Below are positions 26,590 to 34,582 of a stretch of 64,000 nt of DNA, one piece after another. The stretch is from the NCBI RefSeq assembly GCF_900109545.1, contig NZ_FOAP01000015.1, forward strand, positions 1-64,000. The letters are read 5' to 3'. This DNA is from Stigmatella aurantiaca. GTDB taxonomy: Bacteria > Myxococcota > Myxococcia > Myxococcales > Myxococcaceae. Each line of letters opens with the position of its first letter. Position 1 is the stretch's first letter. Made by a program: the position numbers and the translations under genes. The notes beneath the pieces were generated by a model. It worked only from the letters and a program-made list of their open reading frames with translations. It searched no databases and was not told where the DNA came from.

Positions 26590-28623
26590 ATGCTCGCTCA
26601 ATCAATCAGGCGCGGTGGAGGACTGCTCACGCTGGCATGCTCGTTGTTCCTGGGCATGCCGGGGGAGGCCCAAGCTCAAACCTATGTCCACCTGTTCGAG
26701 TGGCGCTGGCCCGACGTCGCCAGGGAATGCGAGACATTCCTGGGGCCCAAAGGCTACACGGCGGTCCAGGTCTCCCCGCCCAACGAGCACATCTCGGGTT
26801 CGGAGTGGTGGGGGCGCTACCAGCCGGTGAGCTACAAGCTGGACAGCCGCGGCGGCTCGCGCGCCCAGTTCATCGACATGGTGCAGCGCTGCAACGCGGC
26901 CGGGGTCGCCATCTACGCGGACCTGGTCATCAACCACACCGCCGCGGGCACCGGGGGCACCGGCTCGGGAGGCTCCACCTGGAGCAACCGGCGCCACCCC
27001 ATGTTCAGTCCCCAGGACTACCACTCGCCCATCTGCAGCATCACCAACTACCGGGATGCCTCCAACGTGCAGAACTGCGACCTGGTCGGGCTGCCGGACC
27101 TGAACACCGGGTCGAGCGCCGTGCAGCAGACGATCGCCAACTACGTCAACGACTTGACGGCCATTGGCGTGAAGGGCTTCCGCATCGACGCGGCCAAGCA
27201 CATGAGCGCCGGGGACATCTCGGGCATCCGGGGCCGGTTCACCGGCTCGCCCTACGTCTTCCTGGAAGTGATTGACCTGGGCGGCGAGGCGGTGACGGCC
27301 AGCCAGTACTTCGGCCTCGGCACGGTGACGGAGTTCAAGTACAGCGCCAACATCGGCACCCAGTTCAAGACGGGCCAGCTCAAGAACCTGAACGCCTTTG
27401 GCGAGAGCTGGGGCTTCATGGGCGGCGACAAGGCGGTGGTCTTCACCGACAACCACGACAACCAGCGGGGCCACGGCGCGGGCGGCGCCAACGTGCTGAC
27501 GTACAAGGACGGCAGCCTCTACACGCTGGCCAACGTCTTCATGCTGGGCTGGCCATATGGGTACCCGCAGGTGATGTCCAGCTATGCCTTCAGCAACGGA
27601 GACATGGGCCCGCCGGGCAGCAACGTCCACAACGGCTCCAGCGTGGACTGCTTCGGCGGCACCTGGCAGTGCGAGCACCGCCGGCAGGCCATCGCCAACA
27701 TGGTGACCTTCCGCAAGGCCACTCAAGGCGCGCCGGTGTCCCGGTGGTGGGACAACGGCAACAACCAGGTGGCCTTCGCGCGCACGGGCAAGGGCTTCGT
27801 CGTCATCAACCGCGAGGGCGGCACGCTCAGCCGCACCTTCGCCACCGGCCTGCCCGCGGGCACCTACTGCAACATCATCACCGGTGACTTCGTGAACAAC
27901 GCCTGCACCGGGAGCACCGTCACGGTGGACGCCAGCGGCAACGCGGCCTTCAATGTGCCGGGCATGACGGCGGCCGCCATCCACATCAACGCCAAGGGCA
28001 CGGGCGGAGGCGGGGGCTACACGAAGACCTATCCCCAGGTGTACTTCCGGGGCACCGCGAACAACTGGGGGGCCGCGGCCATGACGCTGGTGGCGAACAA
28101 CACCTGGCGGACGACGGCCACCTTCGGCGCCACCACCACCGAGCGCTTCAAGTTCGACATCTACGGGGACTGGACGCTGAACTTCGGCGACACCCAGCGG
28201 GACGGCATCGCCGAGAGCGGTGGCGGGGACATCCCCGTCTCCCAGGCGGGAACCTACACCGTCACCTTCAACGACAGCACGCTGGCGTACACGGCGCAGC
28301 GGGACTCTGGCGGCGGCACGGGCACCGTGGCCGTCACCTTCACCTGTAACAACGGCACGACCGTGGCGGGCCAGAGCGTCTACGTGGCGGGCAGCCTCAG
28401 CGCGCTGGGCACCTGGGCACCAGCGAGCGCCATCAAGCTCACGCCCACGAGCTATCCCACGTGGACGGGCACCGTCACCCTGCCGGCCAGCACGGCGGTG
28501 CAGTGGAAGTGCCTCAAGCGCAACGAGGCCGATGCAACGCAGGGGCTCCAGTGGCAGGGGGGCGCCAACAACGCGCTGACCACCCCCGCCTCGGGAACGG
28601 CCTCCGCCTCGGCCAGCTTCTAG
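26590..28623 (+). CDS. Secreted alpha-amylase (GH13) with two carbohydrate-binding modules
   Basis: This protein of 677 residues hydrolyses alpha-1,4-glucans outside the cell. A signal peptide ends near GEAQA-QT. The GH13 barrel has region I DLVINH, region II GFRIDAAKH (nucleophile Asp), region III FLEVID (acid/base Glu) and region IV FTDNHDNQRG. A small C-terminal beta domain follows. Next come an SusE/CBM-like module (VYFRGTANNWGAAAM) and a CBM20 starch-binding module (SVYVAGSLSALGTWAP, VQWKCLKR). ATG at 26590 is chosen for the signal peptide and the GAGGGA before it; a GTG at 26545 is in frame. The gene stands alone, with a hairpin just after the stop. Confidence 0.93.
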   Translation: MLAQSIRRGGGLLTLACSLFLGMPGEAQAQTYVHLFEWRWPDVARECETFLGPKGYTAVQVSPPNEHISGSEWWGRYQPVSYKLDSRGGSRAQFIDMVQRCNAAGVAIYADLVINHTAAGTGGTGSGGSTWSNRRHPMFSPQDYHSPICSITNYRDASNVQNCDLVGLPDLNTGSSAVQQTIANYVNDLTAIGVKGFRIDAAKHMSAGDISGIRGRFTGSPYVFLEVIDLGGEAVTASQYFGLGTVTEFKYSANIGTQFKTGQLKNLNAFGESWGFMGGDKAVVFTDNHDNQRGHGAGGANVLTYKDGSLYTLANVFMLGWPYGYPQVMSSYAFSNGDMGPPGSNVHNGSSVDCFGGTWQCEHRRQAIANMVTFRKATQGAPVSRWWDNGNNQVAFARTGKGFVVINREGGTLSRTFATGLPAGTYCNIITGDFVNNACTGSTVTVDASGNAAFNVPGMTAAAIHINAKGTGGGGGYTKTYPQVYFRGTANNWGAAAMTLVANNTWRTTATFGATTTERFKFDIYGDWTLNFGDTQRDGIAESGGGDIPVSQAGTYTVTFNDSTLAYTAQRDSGGGTGTVAVTFTCNNGTTVAGQSVYVAGSLSALGTWAPASAIKLTPTSYPTWTGTVTLPASTAVQWKCLKRNEADATQGLQWQGGANNALTTPASGTASASASF

Positions 28624-28629
28624 GCTCCT

Positions 28630-28681
28630 GATTCTCGAGTGCACCGCATCGAAGGCCCCAGGCTCCCGGAACCCGAGAATC
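28630..28681 (+). terminator. Candidate terminator of the amylase gene
   Basis: GATTCTCG (28630-28637) and CGAGAATC (28674-28681) are perfect 8-base inverted arms beginning 7 bases after the amylase stop. The loop is long and GC-rich, and no T-tract follows, so a factor-dependent or weak terminator is more likely than a strong intrinsic one. Confidence 0.4.
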
Positions 28682-28790
28682 CTCAACCTTCAGAAAGCTG
28701 ACTCCTTTCCTGGCAGGACCAGGAGAGGAGAATGCGCCAAGAGGCCCCCGTCCCATAGCACTACCCAGTCCATCGGGACACCTCTCCTAA

Positions 28791-28869
28791 GAGCTCCTAA
28801 CAAAAATCAGGTTTGAGAGGCCTCTCCCCTCGGAGCGGTGGCTCCAGCCTTTATTTTTGTTAGGAGCTC
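28791..28869. mobile_element. 79-bp palindromic MITE with TAA target duplication
   Basis: The arms GAGCTCCTAACAAAAAT (28791-28807) and its perfect complement (28853-28869) enclose 45 bases. The element is flanked by the trinucleotide TAA on both sides (28788-28790 and 28870-28872), as expected from a TNA-type target duplication of IS5-like elements. It has no coding capacity, so it would be moved by a transposase in trans. The element could form a strong hairpin. The rest of the gap to 29262 holds small GC-rich dyads (ACCCGA/TCGGGT at 28913-28930; CCCCGG/CCGGGG at 28954-28972) without a recognised RNA, plus the XRE promoter region. Confidence 0.7.
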
Positions 28870-29134
28870 TAAGTTCGAGTTTCGCACTTTTTAGGAGGCT
28901 CCAGCCGCGGCGACCCGAAGGGTATCGGGTAGCAGGACCAGGAGGTTTTGACGCCCCGGTGCGCCGCCGGGGTCGCCGAAAGAGCAGGCTTCAAACATCG
29001 CGCGGTCAACGTGCTTCACAGATGTTTCCTCCTCTGCTGCAACATCCTGCCGGTCAGCACCCGGCGGCAGGTGGAACAGGCTGGGGCATTTGCCCGCACA
29101 ACCCCTCAAGCAAGGTGCTTCGGTAGGCGAGAGC

Positions 29135-29165
29135 TAGACAAAGCAGGATGGACCCACTATATAAT
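29135..29165 (+). promoter_or_regulatory. Candidate sigma-70-type promoter of the XRE-ImmA gene
   Basis: A perfect TATAAT lies at 29160-29165, striking in this GC-rich DNA. TAGACA at 29135-29140 is a possible -35 with a spacer of 19 bases, longer than usual. The start codon is about 100 bases downstream. The -35 part is weak. Confidence 0.5.
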
Positions 29166-29214
29166 GGGCCTCCACGCGCACCACACCACTACATACAGTG
29201 GGATTAACAAAATT

Positions 29215-29232
29215 CGTAATTTCGAAATTGCG
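29215..29232. promoter_or_regulatory. Candidate operator palindrome upstream of XRE-ImmA
   Basis: AATTTCGAAATT (29218-29229) is a perfect 12-base palindrome, extended by CG/CG pairs with one mismatch. It lies between the TATAAT and the GTG start of a gene whose product has a helix-turn-helix, so it is a natural candidate for autorepression. The surrounding AT-rich patch differs from the rest of the window. Confidence 0.55.
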
Positions 29233-29262
29233 CTTCGAGCAGGTCCGTGAGATTGAAGCGGG

Positions 29263-30396
29263 GTGACGCCTGATGTCTCAAAATTCAAAACTCCCGGACA
29301 GTTCATCCGACACCTGCTTGAGGAGCGTGGCTGGACCCAGAAGGTTCTCGCAGTCGTGCTGAACATGACTGAGCCTTCACTCAACATGATTATTGCCGGT
29401 AAGCGGGACCTAAGCGCCGAGCTGGCTATCATGCTGGGTGAGGTGTTCGGCGTTGCCGCCGAGAAGTTCATGGAGTTGCAGAAGTCCTATGAACTGTACC
29501 AAGCTCGCGGGGTAGTGCAGGCGGATCCTCACCTAGCGCGTCGCGCCAGCCTGTTTGGTGCACTCCCCGTTGGCGAAATGATCAAACGCCGGTGGATTGA
29601 CGCGGACGACGTGAAACAAGTGGCTCGGGTAGAGTCCGAGATCGCTCGATTCTTTGGAGTGCAAACTCCAAGCGAAATCCCCGTGCTGCCGCATGCGGCG
29701 AAGAAAACCGATGTAGATGGACCTGTAGCACCAGCTCAGATGGCATGGCTCTTCCGAGTGAAGCACTTGGCCCGAGAAATGGTGGTGGACCGGTACTCCT
29801 CCGAGTCCTGCAGGGAAGCCATCAAGGCCCTTTCTGGGTTATTGTCCGCTCCAGAGGAGGCACGGCATGTCCCTCGTATTTTATCGGAAGCCGGCATCCG
29901 CTTCGTTCTCGTGGAGTCGTTACCGAAGGCCAAGATCGACGGCGCATGCCTGTGGTTAGGTGAGACGGCACCAGTGATCGGGATGTCGCTCAGGTTTGAT
30001 CGAATTGACAACTTCTGGTTCGTTCTTCGCCACGAATTGGAGCATGTGCTCCGGCAGCATGGACGTATCGAGCCTATCATCGACACGGACATTGAGGCAG
30101 CTGGCCAAGATGTACCCGAAGAGGAGCGGCAGGCGAACGAAGCCGCATCGGCGTTCTGTGTCCCCAAGAAAGAACTCGATTCCTTTATCGCGCGCAAGCA
30201 GCCTGTGTTTGCAGAGAGAGATATCCTCGGTTTCGCTGCCAGATTGCGCCTTCACCCAGGGCTGGTTGCAGGCCAACTCCGCTACCGCCTCAAGCGCTGG
30301 GACCTGTTCGCGAAGCATCTGGTGAAAATTCGGTATGCCGTTTCGCCAGGAGCAGTAGTCGACGGCTGGGGAGATGTCGCACCTGTTGGGCACTGA
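29263..30396 (+). CDS. XRE-type regulator fused to an ImmA/IrrE metallopeptidase
   Basis: The 377-residue protein has an N-terminal Xre/HigA-type helix-turn-helix (about 10-70: QFIRHLLEERGWTQKVLAVV, EPSLNMIIAGKRDLSAELA). The C-terminal half is an ImmA/IrrE-like zinc protease with H257-E-L-E-H261 in VLRHELEHVLRQHG, and a likely third ligand in the following acidic segment. Proteins of this kind cleave repressors or antitoxins after a stress signal; ImmA and IrrE are the named examples. The start is GTG at 29263, with GAAGCGGGG before it. The next gene begins 10 bases after this stop, so the two form an operon. Base use is less GC-biased than in the neighbouring genes, which suggests transfer. 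Confidence 0.85.
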   Translation: MTPDVSKFKTPGQFIRHLLEERGWTQKVLAVVLNMTEPSLNMIIAGKRDLSAELAIMLGEVFGVAAEKFMELQKSYELYQARGVVQADPHLARRASLFGALPVGEMIKRRWIDADDVKQVARVESEIARFFGVQTPSEIPVLPHAAKKTDVDGPVAPAQMAWLFRVKHLAREMVVDRYSSESCREAIKALSGLLSAPEEARHVPRILSEAGIRFVLVESLPKAKIDGACLWLGETAPVIGMSLRFDRIDNFWFVLRHELEHVLRQHGRIEPIIDTDIEAAGQDVPEEERQANEAASAFCVPKKELDSFIARKQPVFAERDILGFAARLRLHPGLVAGQLRYRLKRWDLFAKHLVKIRYAVSPGAVVDGWGDVAPVGH

Positions 30397-30406
30397 GGAG
30401 AAACAT

Positions 30407-30910
30407 ATGACTACGAAGGCTGAAATGAGGCAGCGAATCCTGAGGGAGTTCAAGGCGAAACATGGACCGGGGACGGTTACCGCCCAAGCGGTTGCCGAGT
30501 GGGCCGTGAAAAACGGGCTGGAGGAGAAGCCTGTTCCCGTCGACCCGATGACGAAATTGGCCGAGGAATACGCGAAGGCCTTTCGAGAGGAGCACCGGCG
30601 CGACCCGAAGACGGGCCGGACATACCGTGCCAACCATGCAGTTACGGTCTCGAAGGATGGTAAGCAGTACACACTCTGGGGCGACATCGACGAACAGCCT
30701 AGAGCCTTCATGGAGAAGGCCTTCAAGCAGCGGCGCGAACAGGTCGTTGGAGATCTTTTCCAGCTTACCCTCGACTGCGACCACTACAACGCGCACCATC
30801 CCGAGGAGGAACCGATCCAGATCCCCTTGGATTTCTCTGATGACGTTGCCGAGCGGAAGTATGTGCCTCCCGAAGAGGTATCGCCAGGAACGCCGACACA
30901 CGACGCATGA
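30407..30910 (+). CDS. Unknown partner protein of the XRE-ImmA gene
   Basis: The 167-residue product is not assigned to a named family. Visible features are a helical, charged N-terminus (MTTKAEMRQRILREFKAKHG), and a central part with TLWGDIDEQPRAFMEKAFKQ and RREQVVGDLFQLTLDCDHYN, and an acidic C-terminus (IPLDFSDDVAERKY). Similar proteins appear to follow XRE-ImmA genes in other proteobacteria, which suggests a fixed pair, but I recall that only in general terms. GAGGAG lies six bases before the ATG at 30407, a strong site. No signal or membrane segment is present. It may be the substrate, the effector or a stabiliser of the protease. A toxin role cannot be shown from sequence. Confidence 0.75.
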   Translation: MTTKAEMRQRILREFKAKHGPGTVTAQAVAEWAVKNGLEEKPVPVDPMTKLAEEYAKAFREEHRRDPKTGRTYRANHAVTVSKDGKQYTLWGDIDEQPRAFMEKAFKQRREQVVGDLFQLTLDCDHYNAHHPEEEPIQIPLDFSDDVAERKYVPPEEVSPGTPTHDA

Positions 30911-31042
30911 TCCGTCTCGGCACGAGCAGCATTGACGAACTACAAGGTCACCATCGACGAGACCTGGAGCTCGCTCAGAGTGAGAACTGCAGCGCCCGAG
31001 GCGGTTGGAAGAGCCACACCAGCCAGTTCCTAAAGTTGCAGC

Positions 31043-31162
31043 GTGAGCGCGAACCCGCCGGGGTATGCTAATACGAGTTTGGGAGCCAAGAGCGCCGCGC
31101 ACCGGGTGGCGCTGCTCAACACGGCCCCCGCCCTCGATATCGTCATCCTGGACTTGGGCTGA
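31043..31162 (+). pseudogene. 3' remnant of an unrecognised gene
   Basis: An open stretch of 39 codons reads VSANPPGYANTSLGAKSAAH and ends VALLNTAPALDIVILDLG. It looks like the C-terminal end of a real protein, not a shadow: its stop lies one base before the ATG of the DUF5953 gene, as in a tightly packed operon. A stop at 31031-31033 cuts the frame upstream. It may be a truncated gene or a very short one starting at GTG 31043. The segment 30911-31042 holds nothing recognisable. Confidence 0.4.
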
Positions 31163-31163
31163 C

Positions 31164-31924
31164 ATGCCGGACGCGCAAGGCTCCCTCCTCCTCATCGTCT
31201 ACGCGCCCGCGCTCGCCAGCGGCGATGGCCGTCCCCTCGCCGTCGTCCGTGGGCTGGAGCATGCGCTCTCCGGCCTTCGTTTGGATTGGAGGCTTGCAGA
31301 AGGAGGACACCCTGTCCTGTTGCCACGGCGCGATGCATGGCTCACCGAGGCGGCTGCACGCGGCACGTTTCCGCTCCTCTGCAACGGCGACGAAAGTTCC
31401 CCCATCACGGTCTTCGGGTTGGAGAAGCCCGCGGGCCTCTGTCCGGGCGGACTGCCTCAGTTCGAAGTCCATGTGGAATTGCCGCTGGATGCAACAGTCA
31501 TCTCCGCCACAGTGCCTATGTTAGAAAAGACCGCCGAAGGAGCGCGCGCATGGTGGGGCCATGCGACACCCCAGCGTGCGGCGGGGAAATCGCGGAGCAG
31601 ACGAGCCTCCCGCTCCATGGGCGGCATCTACCGCCCCGGGGGCTCCCCGTGCTCAAGAAATCAGAGGACATCCGCTTGCCGGAAATCCCTCAGCGCCTCG
31701 GGTGGATGAATTACTGGTCCGCAGCCACCGCACGGTGCATGGGCTTCCCAGATCCAGCGCGCGACACGGACTTGCTCGCGCGCTCCCGGCGCACCGAAGC
31801 AGGCGGATGGATTGCCCAGCTGACGGATGCGCCATTGGATCTCGACAGCCCGGCCCACCTGGATGTGCTCTTACGCGCGTACGAACGTTTCCCAGAGATT
31901 GGCGGGCGCGCTCCCCCGCGCTGA
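31164..31924 (+). pseudogene. DUF5953-family protein, frameshifted
   Basis: Two frames combine into one protein of about 253 residues that resembles the myxobacterial DUF5953 family. The first part starts at ATG 31164 (MPDAQGSLLLIVYAPALASG) and runs to WWGHATP. The second continues from ACGGEIAEQTSLPLHG through the family-typical LGWMNYWSAATARCMGFPDP and WIAQLTDAPLDLD to a stop at 31924. The change of frame is near 31566-31572 (ACACCCCA), and the total span is one base short of a multiple of three, as for a one-base deletion or sequencing error. The function of DUF5953 is unknown; in myxobacteria it often lies near toxin-immunity genes. Confidence 0.65.
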
Positions 31925-31947
31925 GCCCTTGGACTCAGCGACGTGCT

Positions 31948-32775
31948 TCAATCCGCGTCCGCCGCCACCGCAAGTTCCTTTTGCGCATCGAGGGCGCTCA
32001 ACCGGGACGCGAGCGCGGCACGAATCGAGGCATACGCGGTGCGCCCAAGCACGAGGCGTTTGGGCGCCGGCGAGTGGCTCACCGATTCGAGCATGGCCTG
32101 CACGCACTTGAGGGCGTCTCCCTTGATGGGAAACGCGCCCTCCTTCAGGGCTCGCCGGATGTCGCCGGAGGGCGTCCGGTCATAAATGGCCAGCGCGGGG
32201 GGCTGGACGATACCTTCCGCGAACCCCGTCCGCGTCGGGCCCGGCTCGACGAGGGTGAACTCAATCCCGAACGGCGCGACCTCTTGCGAGACCGCCTCGA
32301 CGAAGCCCTCAATCCCCCACTTCGTCGCGTGGTAGAGCGAGAAGTTCGGATAGGCGATCTGACCGCCCTCCGAGGAGACTTGGAGAATGCGGCCGCCGCC
32401 CTGGCCACGCAGATGGGGAAGCACGGCCCGGATGAGCTGAATCGACCCGACGAGGTTCGTCTCGAGCTGGGAGCGAATCTGCTCGTCACTCAGCTCCTCG
32501 GCGGCACCGAACAGCCCGTAGCCCGCGTTGCTCACCACCACATCGATTCGCCCCAGATCCGAGAAGGCCTTGCCGACGACACGCCGGACCTCGGACGTGT
32601 CTGTCACATCGAGGCGCTCGACCCAGAGGCGGTCCCCATGCTCCGCCTTCAAGGCATCGAGGACGCCCGGTTTGCGGAGCGTCGCCGCCACCCGGTCTCC
32701 CCTGGCAAGCACCTGCTCGGCGAGGATCCGGCCGAGCCCCGACGACGTACCCGTGATGAACCATGTCTTTGTCAT
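31948..32775 (-). CDS. Short-chain dehydrogenase/reductase
   Basis: This 275-residue classical SDR has the cofactor loop TGTSSGLGR, the NAG motif in VVSNAGYG and the catalytic S-Y-K set in QVSSEGG and YHATKWG. The sequence around LVEPGPTRTGFAEG is typical of the group that resembles 17-beta-hydroxysteroid dehydrogenases and includes many LysR-controlled reductases. The substrate is unknown; NADP is likely from the loop but not certain. ATG at 32775 (MTKTWFITG) is the family start. It is divergent from a LysR regulator whose start is 58 bases away, so that regulator probably controls it. Confidence 0.9.
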   Translation of the reverse strand: MTKTWFITGTSSGLGRILAEQVLARGDRVAATLRKPGVLDALKAEHGDRLWVERLDVTDTSEVRRVVGKAFSDLGRIDVVVSNAGYGLFGAAEELSDEQIRSQLETNLVGSIQLIRAVLPHLRGQGGGRILQVSSEGGQIAYPNFSLYHATKWGIEGFVEAVSQEVAPFGIEFTLVEPGPTRTGFAEGIVQPPALAIYDRTPSGDIRRALKEGAFPIKGDALKCVQAMLESVSHSPAPKRLVLGRTAYASIRAALASRLSALDAQKELAVAADAD

Positions 32776-32833
32776 GCCCTCACAGTAAGGGCCGATGATT
32801 GCTCTGACTATCCGCACAAATTAGGATGAGTTC

Positions 32834-33754
32834 GTGAAGAATCGCCATGAATTGCCCCGGGCCGATTTGACCGAGCTGACCGCGTTCGCCGCCATCGCCG
32901 CGCACCGGAGCTTCCGGAAGGCGGCCGAGGAGTTGCGGGTCTCGCCCTCGACGCTCAGCCACACCCTCCGGTCGCTGGAGGAGCGCGTGGGCGTCCGGCT
33001 GCTGCATCGAACGACGCGAAGTGTGGCCACGACGCAGGCCGGAGAGGCCTTGCTCGGCCGCCTCCGGCCCCTGCTCCGGGAGTTCGACAACGCGCTCTCC
33101 GAGGTCGACGCCTTCCGGGACGGTCCGCAGGGCATGTTGCGCATCAACACGAGCCTCATCGGCGCGCGCCTCTTGCTTCGCAAGGCGGTGCCCGCCTTCC
33201 TCGCGCGATGCCCCGAGATGCAGGTCGACCTCGTCACGGAGGGCCGGTTGGTGGACATCATCGCAGAGGGCTTCGACGCGGGCGTCCGGCTCGGCGAGGC
33301 CGTCCCCCGGGACATGATCGCGGTGGGCTTCGGGGGGCAGGCGAGGTTCGTCGCCGTCGCCTCCCCCGCCTACCTCAAGCGCCGGCCGGCACCGCGCACG
33401 CCGCACGAACTCCACCAGCACGCCTGCATCCGGTACCGCCTGCGGAGCGGGAAGATCTACCGGTGGGAGTTCGAGAAGCGCACTCAGGCCCTCGCCGTGG
33501 ACGTGCCCGGACCGCTCACGCTAGACGACGATGACCTCATGGTGCAGGCAGCCCTGGACGGGCTCGGCATAGCGTTCGTCCCGGAACAAGCGGCGGAACG
33601 CGCGCTCAAGGCGGGGACGCTGGTGGCCGTCCTGAGCGACTGGTGTCCCCCCTTTCCCGGCCTCTTCCTGTACTACCCGGGGCACCGGCAGGTGCCTGCC
33701 GGGCTCCGAGCCTTCATCGATGTCCTCAAGGAGACCGAGGCACGCCCTTCCTGA
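32834..33754 (+). CDS. LysR-family regulator, divergent from the SDR gene
   Basis: The 306-residue protein has an N-terminal winged helix-turn-helix (about 10-68: FAAIAAHRSFRKAAEELRVS, LSHTLRSLEERVGVRLLHRT) and a periplasmic-binding-like effector domain with LRINTSLIGARLLL and GFDAGVRLGEAVPRDM. The latter phrase marks the large AaeR/DsdC-like group that regulates adjacent oxidoreductases. The start is GTG at 32834. The 58-base gap to the SDR gene should contain its operator, but no single dyad stands out. The gene ends 10 bases before the convergent pirin gene. Confidence 0.9.
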   Translation: MKNRHELPRADLTELTAFAAIAAHRSFRKAAEELRVSPSTLSHTLRSLEERVGVRLLHRTTRSVATTQAGEALLGRLRPLLREFDNALSEVDAFRDGPQGMLRINTSLIGARLLLRKAVPAFLARCPEMQVDLVTEGRLVDIIAEGFDAGVRLGEAVPRDMIAVGFGGQARFVAVASPAYLKRRPAPRTPHELHQHACIRYRLRSGKIYRWEFEKRTQALAVDVPGPLTLDDDDLMVQAALDGLGIAFVPEQAAERALKAGTLVAVLSDWCPPFPGLFLYYPGHRQVPAGLRAFIDVLKETEARPS

Positions 33755-33764
33755 GCAGCCCCGC

Positions 33765-34460
33765 TCAGGCCAGGTCGAACAGCAGCGCCTCCAGGGGCTC
33801 CGTGGCCGAGAGCACCAGCCGGGACTCGTTGGACACCGCCACCCCGTCGCCCGCGCTCACCGCCACGCCGTTGAGCGTCCCCGCCCCCCGGGCCATCTGC
33901 AGCCACGCATGCCGGCCGGGGGCCAGCGTGTATTCGGTCTGCTCGCCCTTGCCCAGCAGCGTGCTGTACAGCCGCATGTCCTGGTTCACCTTCAGCGAGC
34001 CCTCCGCCCCTTCCGGCGACACCACCAGCCGGAAGCGCCCCTGGCGCTCCTGCTCCGGGAAGGCCTTCTGCTCGTAGCTTGGCGTCAGCCCCTGGCGCTC
34101 CGGGAGGATCCAGATCTGCAACAGGTGCAGCTCCTCCCCCGTGGGGTTCTGCTCGCTGTGGAGCACGCCCGTGCCCGCCGTCATCCGCTGCAGCTCGCCC
34201 GCGCGCAGCACGCCCACCGAGCCCATGCTGTCGCGGTGCTCCACGGCGCCCGAGAGCACGTAGGTGATGATCTCCATGTCCCGGTGCGGGTGCGTGCCAA
34301 AGCCCCGGCGCGGCGCCACGCGGTCCTCGTTGATGACGCGCAGCGCGCGGAAGTTCATGTGCGCCGGGTCGTAGTACCCCGCGAACGAGAAGGTGTGGTG
34401 GGCATCCAGCCAGCCATGGTTCGCATGGCCACGCGCATTCGACGGACGAACGGTCAACAT
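33765..34460 (-). CDS. Pirin-family protein (YhhW-like)
   Basis: This 231-residue bicupin has the iron-binding residues of pirins: H and H in THPHRDMEIITYV and H-S-E in TGVLHSEQNP. The length and the start (MLTVRPSNARGHANHGWLDA) match the YhhW-like group with quercetinase activity. It is cytosolic and probably binds Fe or another divalent metal. AGGAG lies just before the ATG at 34460. Its promoter region contains a palindromic motif at 34551-34566 that is repeated exactly in front of the LysR gene at 34583, suggesting control by that regulator. Confidence 0.9.
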   Translation of the reverse strand: MLTVRPSNARGHANHGWLDAHHTFSFAGYYDPAHMNFRALRVINEDRVAPRRGFGTHPHRDMEIITYVLSGAVEHRDSMGSVGVLRAGELQRMTAGTGVLHSEQNPTGEELHLLQIWILPERQGLTPSYEQKAFPEQERQGRFRLVVSPEGAEGSLKVNQDMRLYSTLLGKGEQTEYTLAPGRHAWLQMARGAGTLNGVAVSAGDGVAVSNESRLVLSATEPLEALLFDLA

Positions 34461-34550
34461 GGTGGGTCTCCTGTTCCCAAGAACTGCATCCGGGAATCAT
34501 CATGCCGGCGAGTCCCCCGCCGGACCAGCCGCCGGCGGCGGGAAGGACCC

Positions 34551-34566
34551 TTCCACCCATGGAACA
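34551..34566. promoter_or_regulatory. Palindromic motif, copy 1 (upstream of pirin)
   Basis: TTCCACCCATGGAACA contains TTCCA and TGGAA arms around CCCA. The same 16 bases occur at 35493-35508. This copy is about 90 bases before the pirin start and just past the end of the LysR gene. It is a candidate LysR binding site. Confidence 0.6.
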
Positions 34567-34582
34567 ATGGGCCGGGATTGGC

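Noticed and set aside
28909-28977. tRNA-like fold (GGCGACC/GGTCGCC closing stem)
   Set aside because: It has no T-loop or anticodon pattern, and the inner CCCCGG/CCGGGG hairpin competes with the closing stem.
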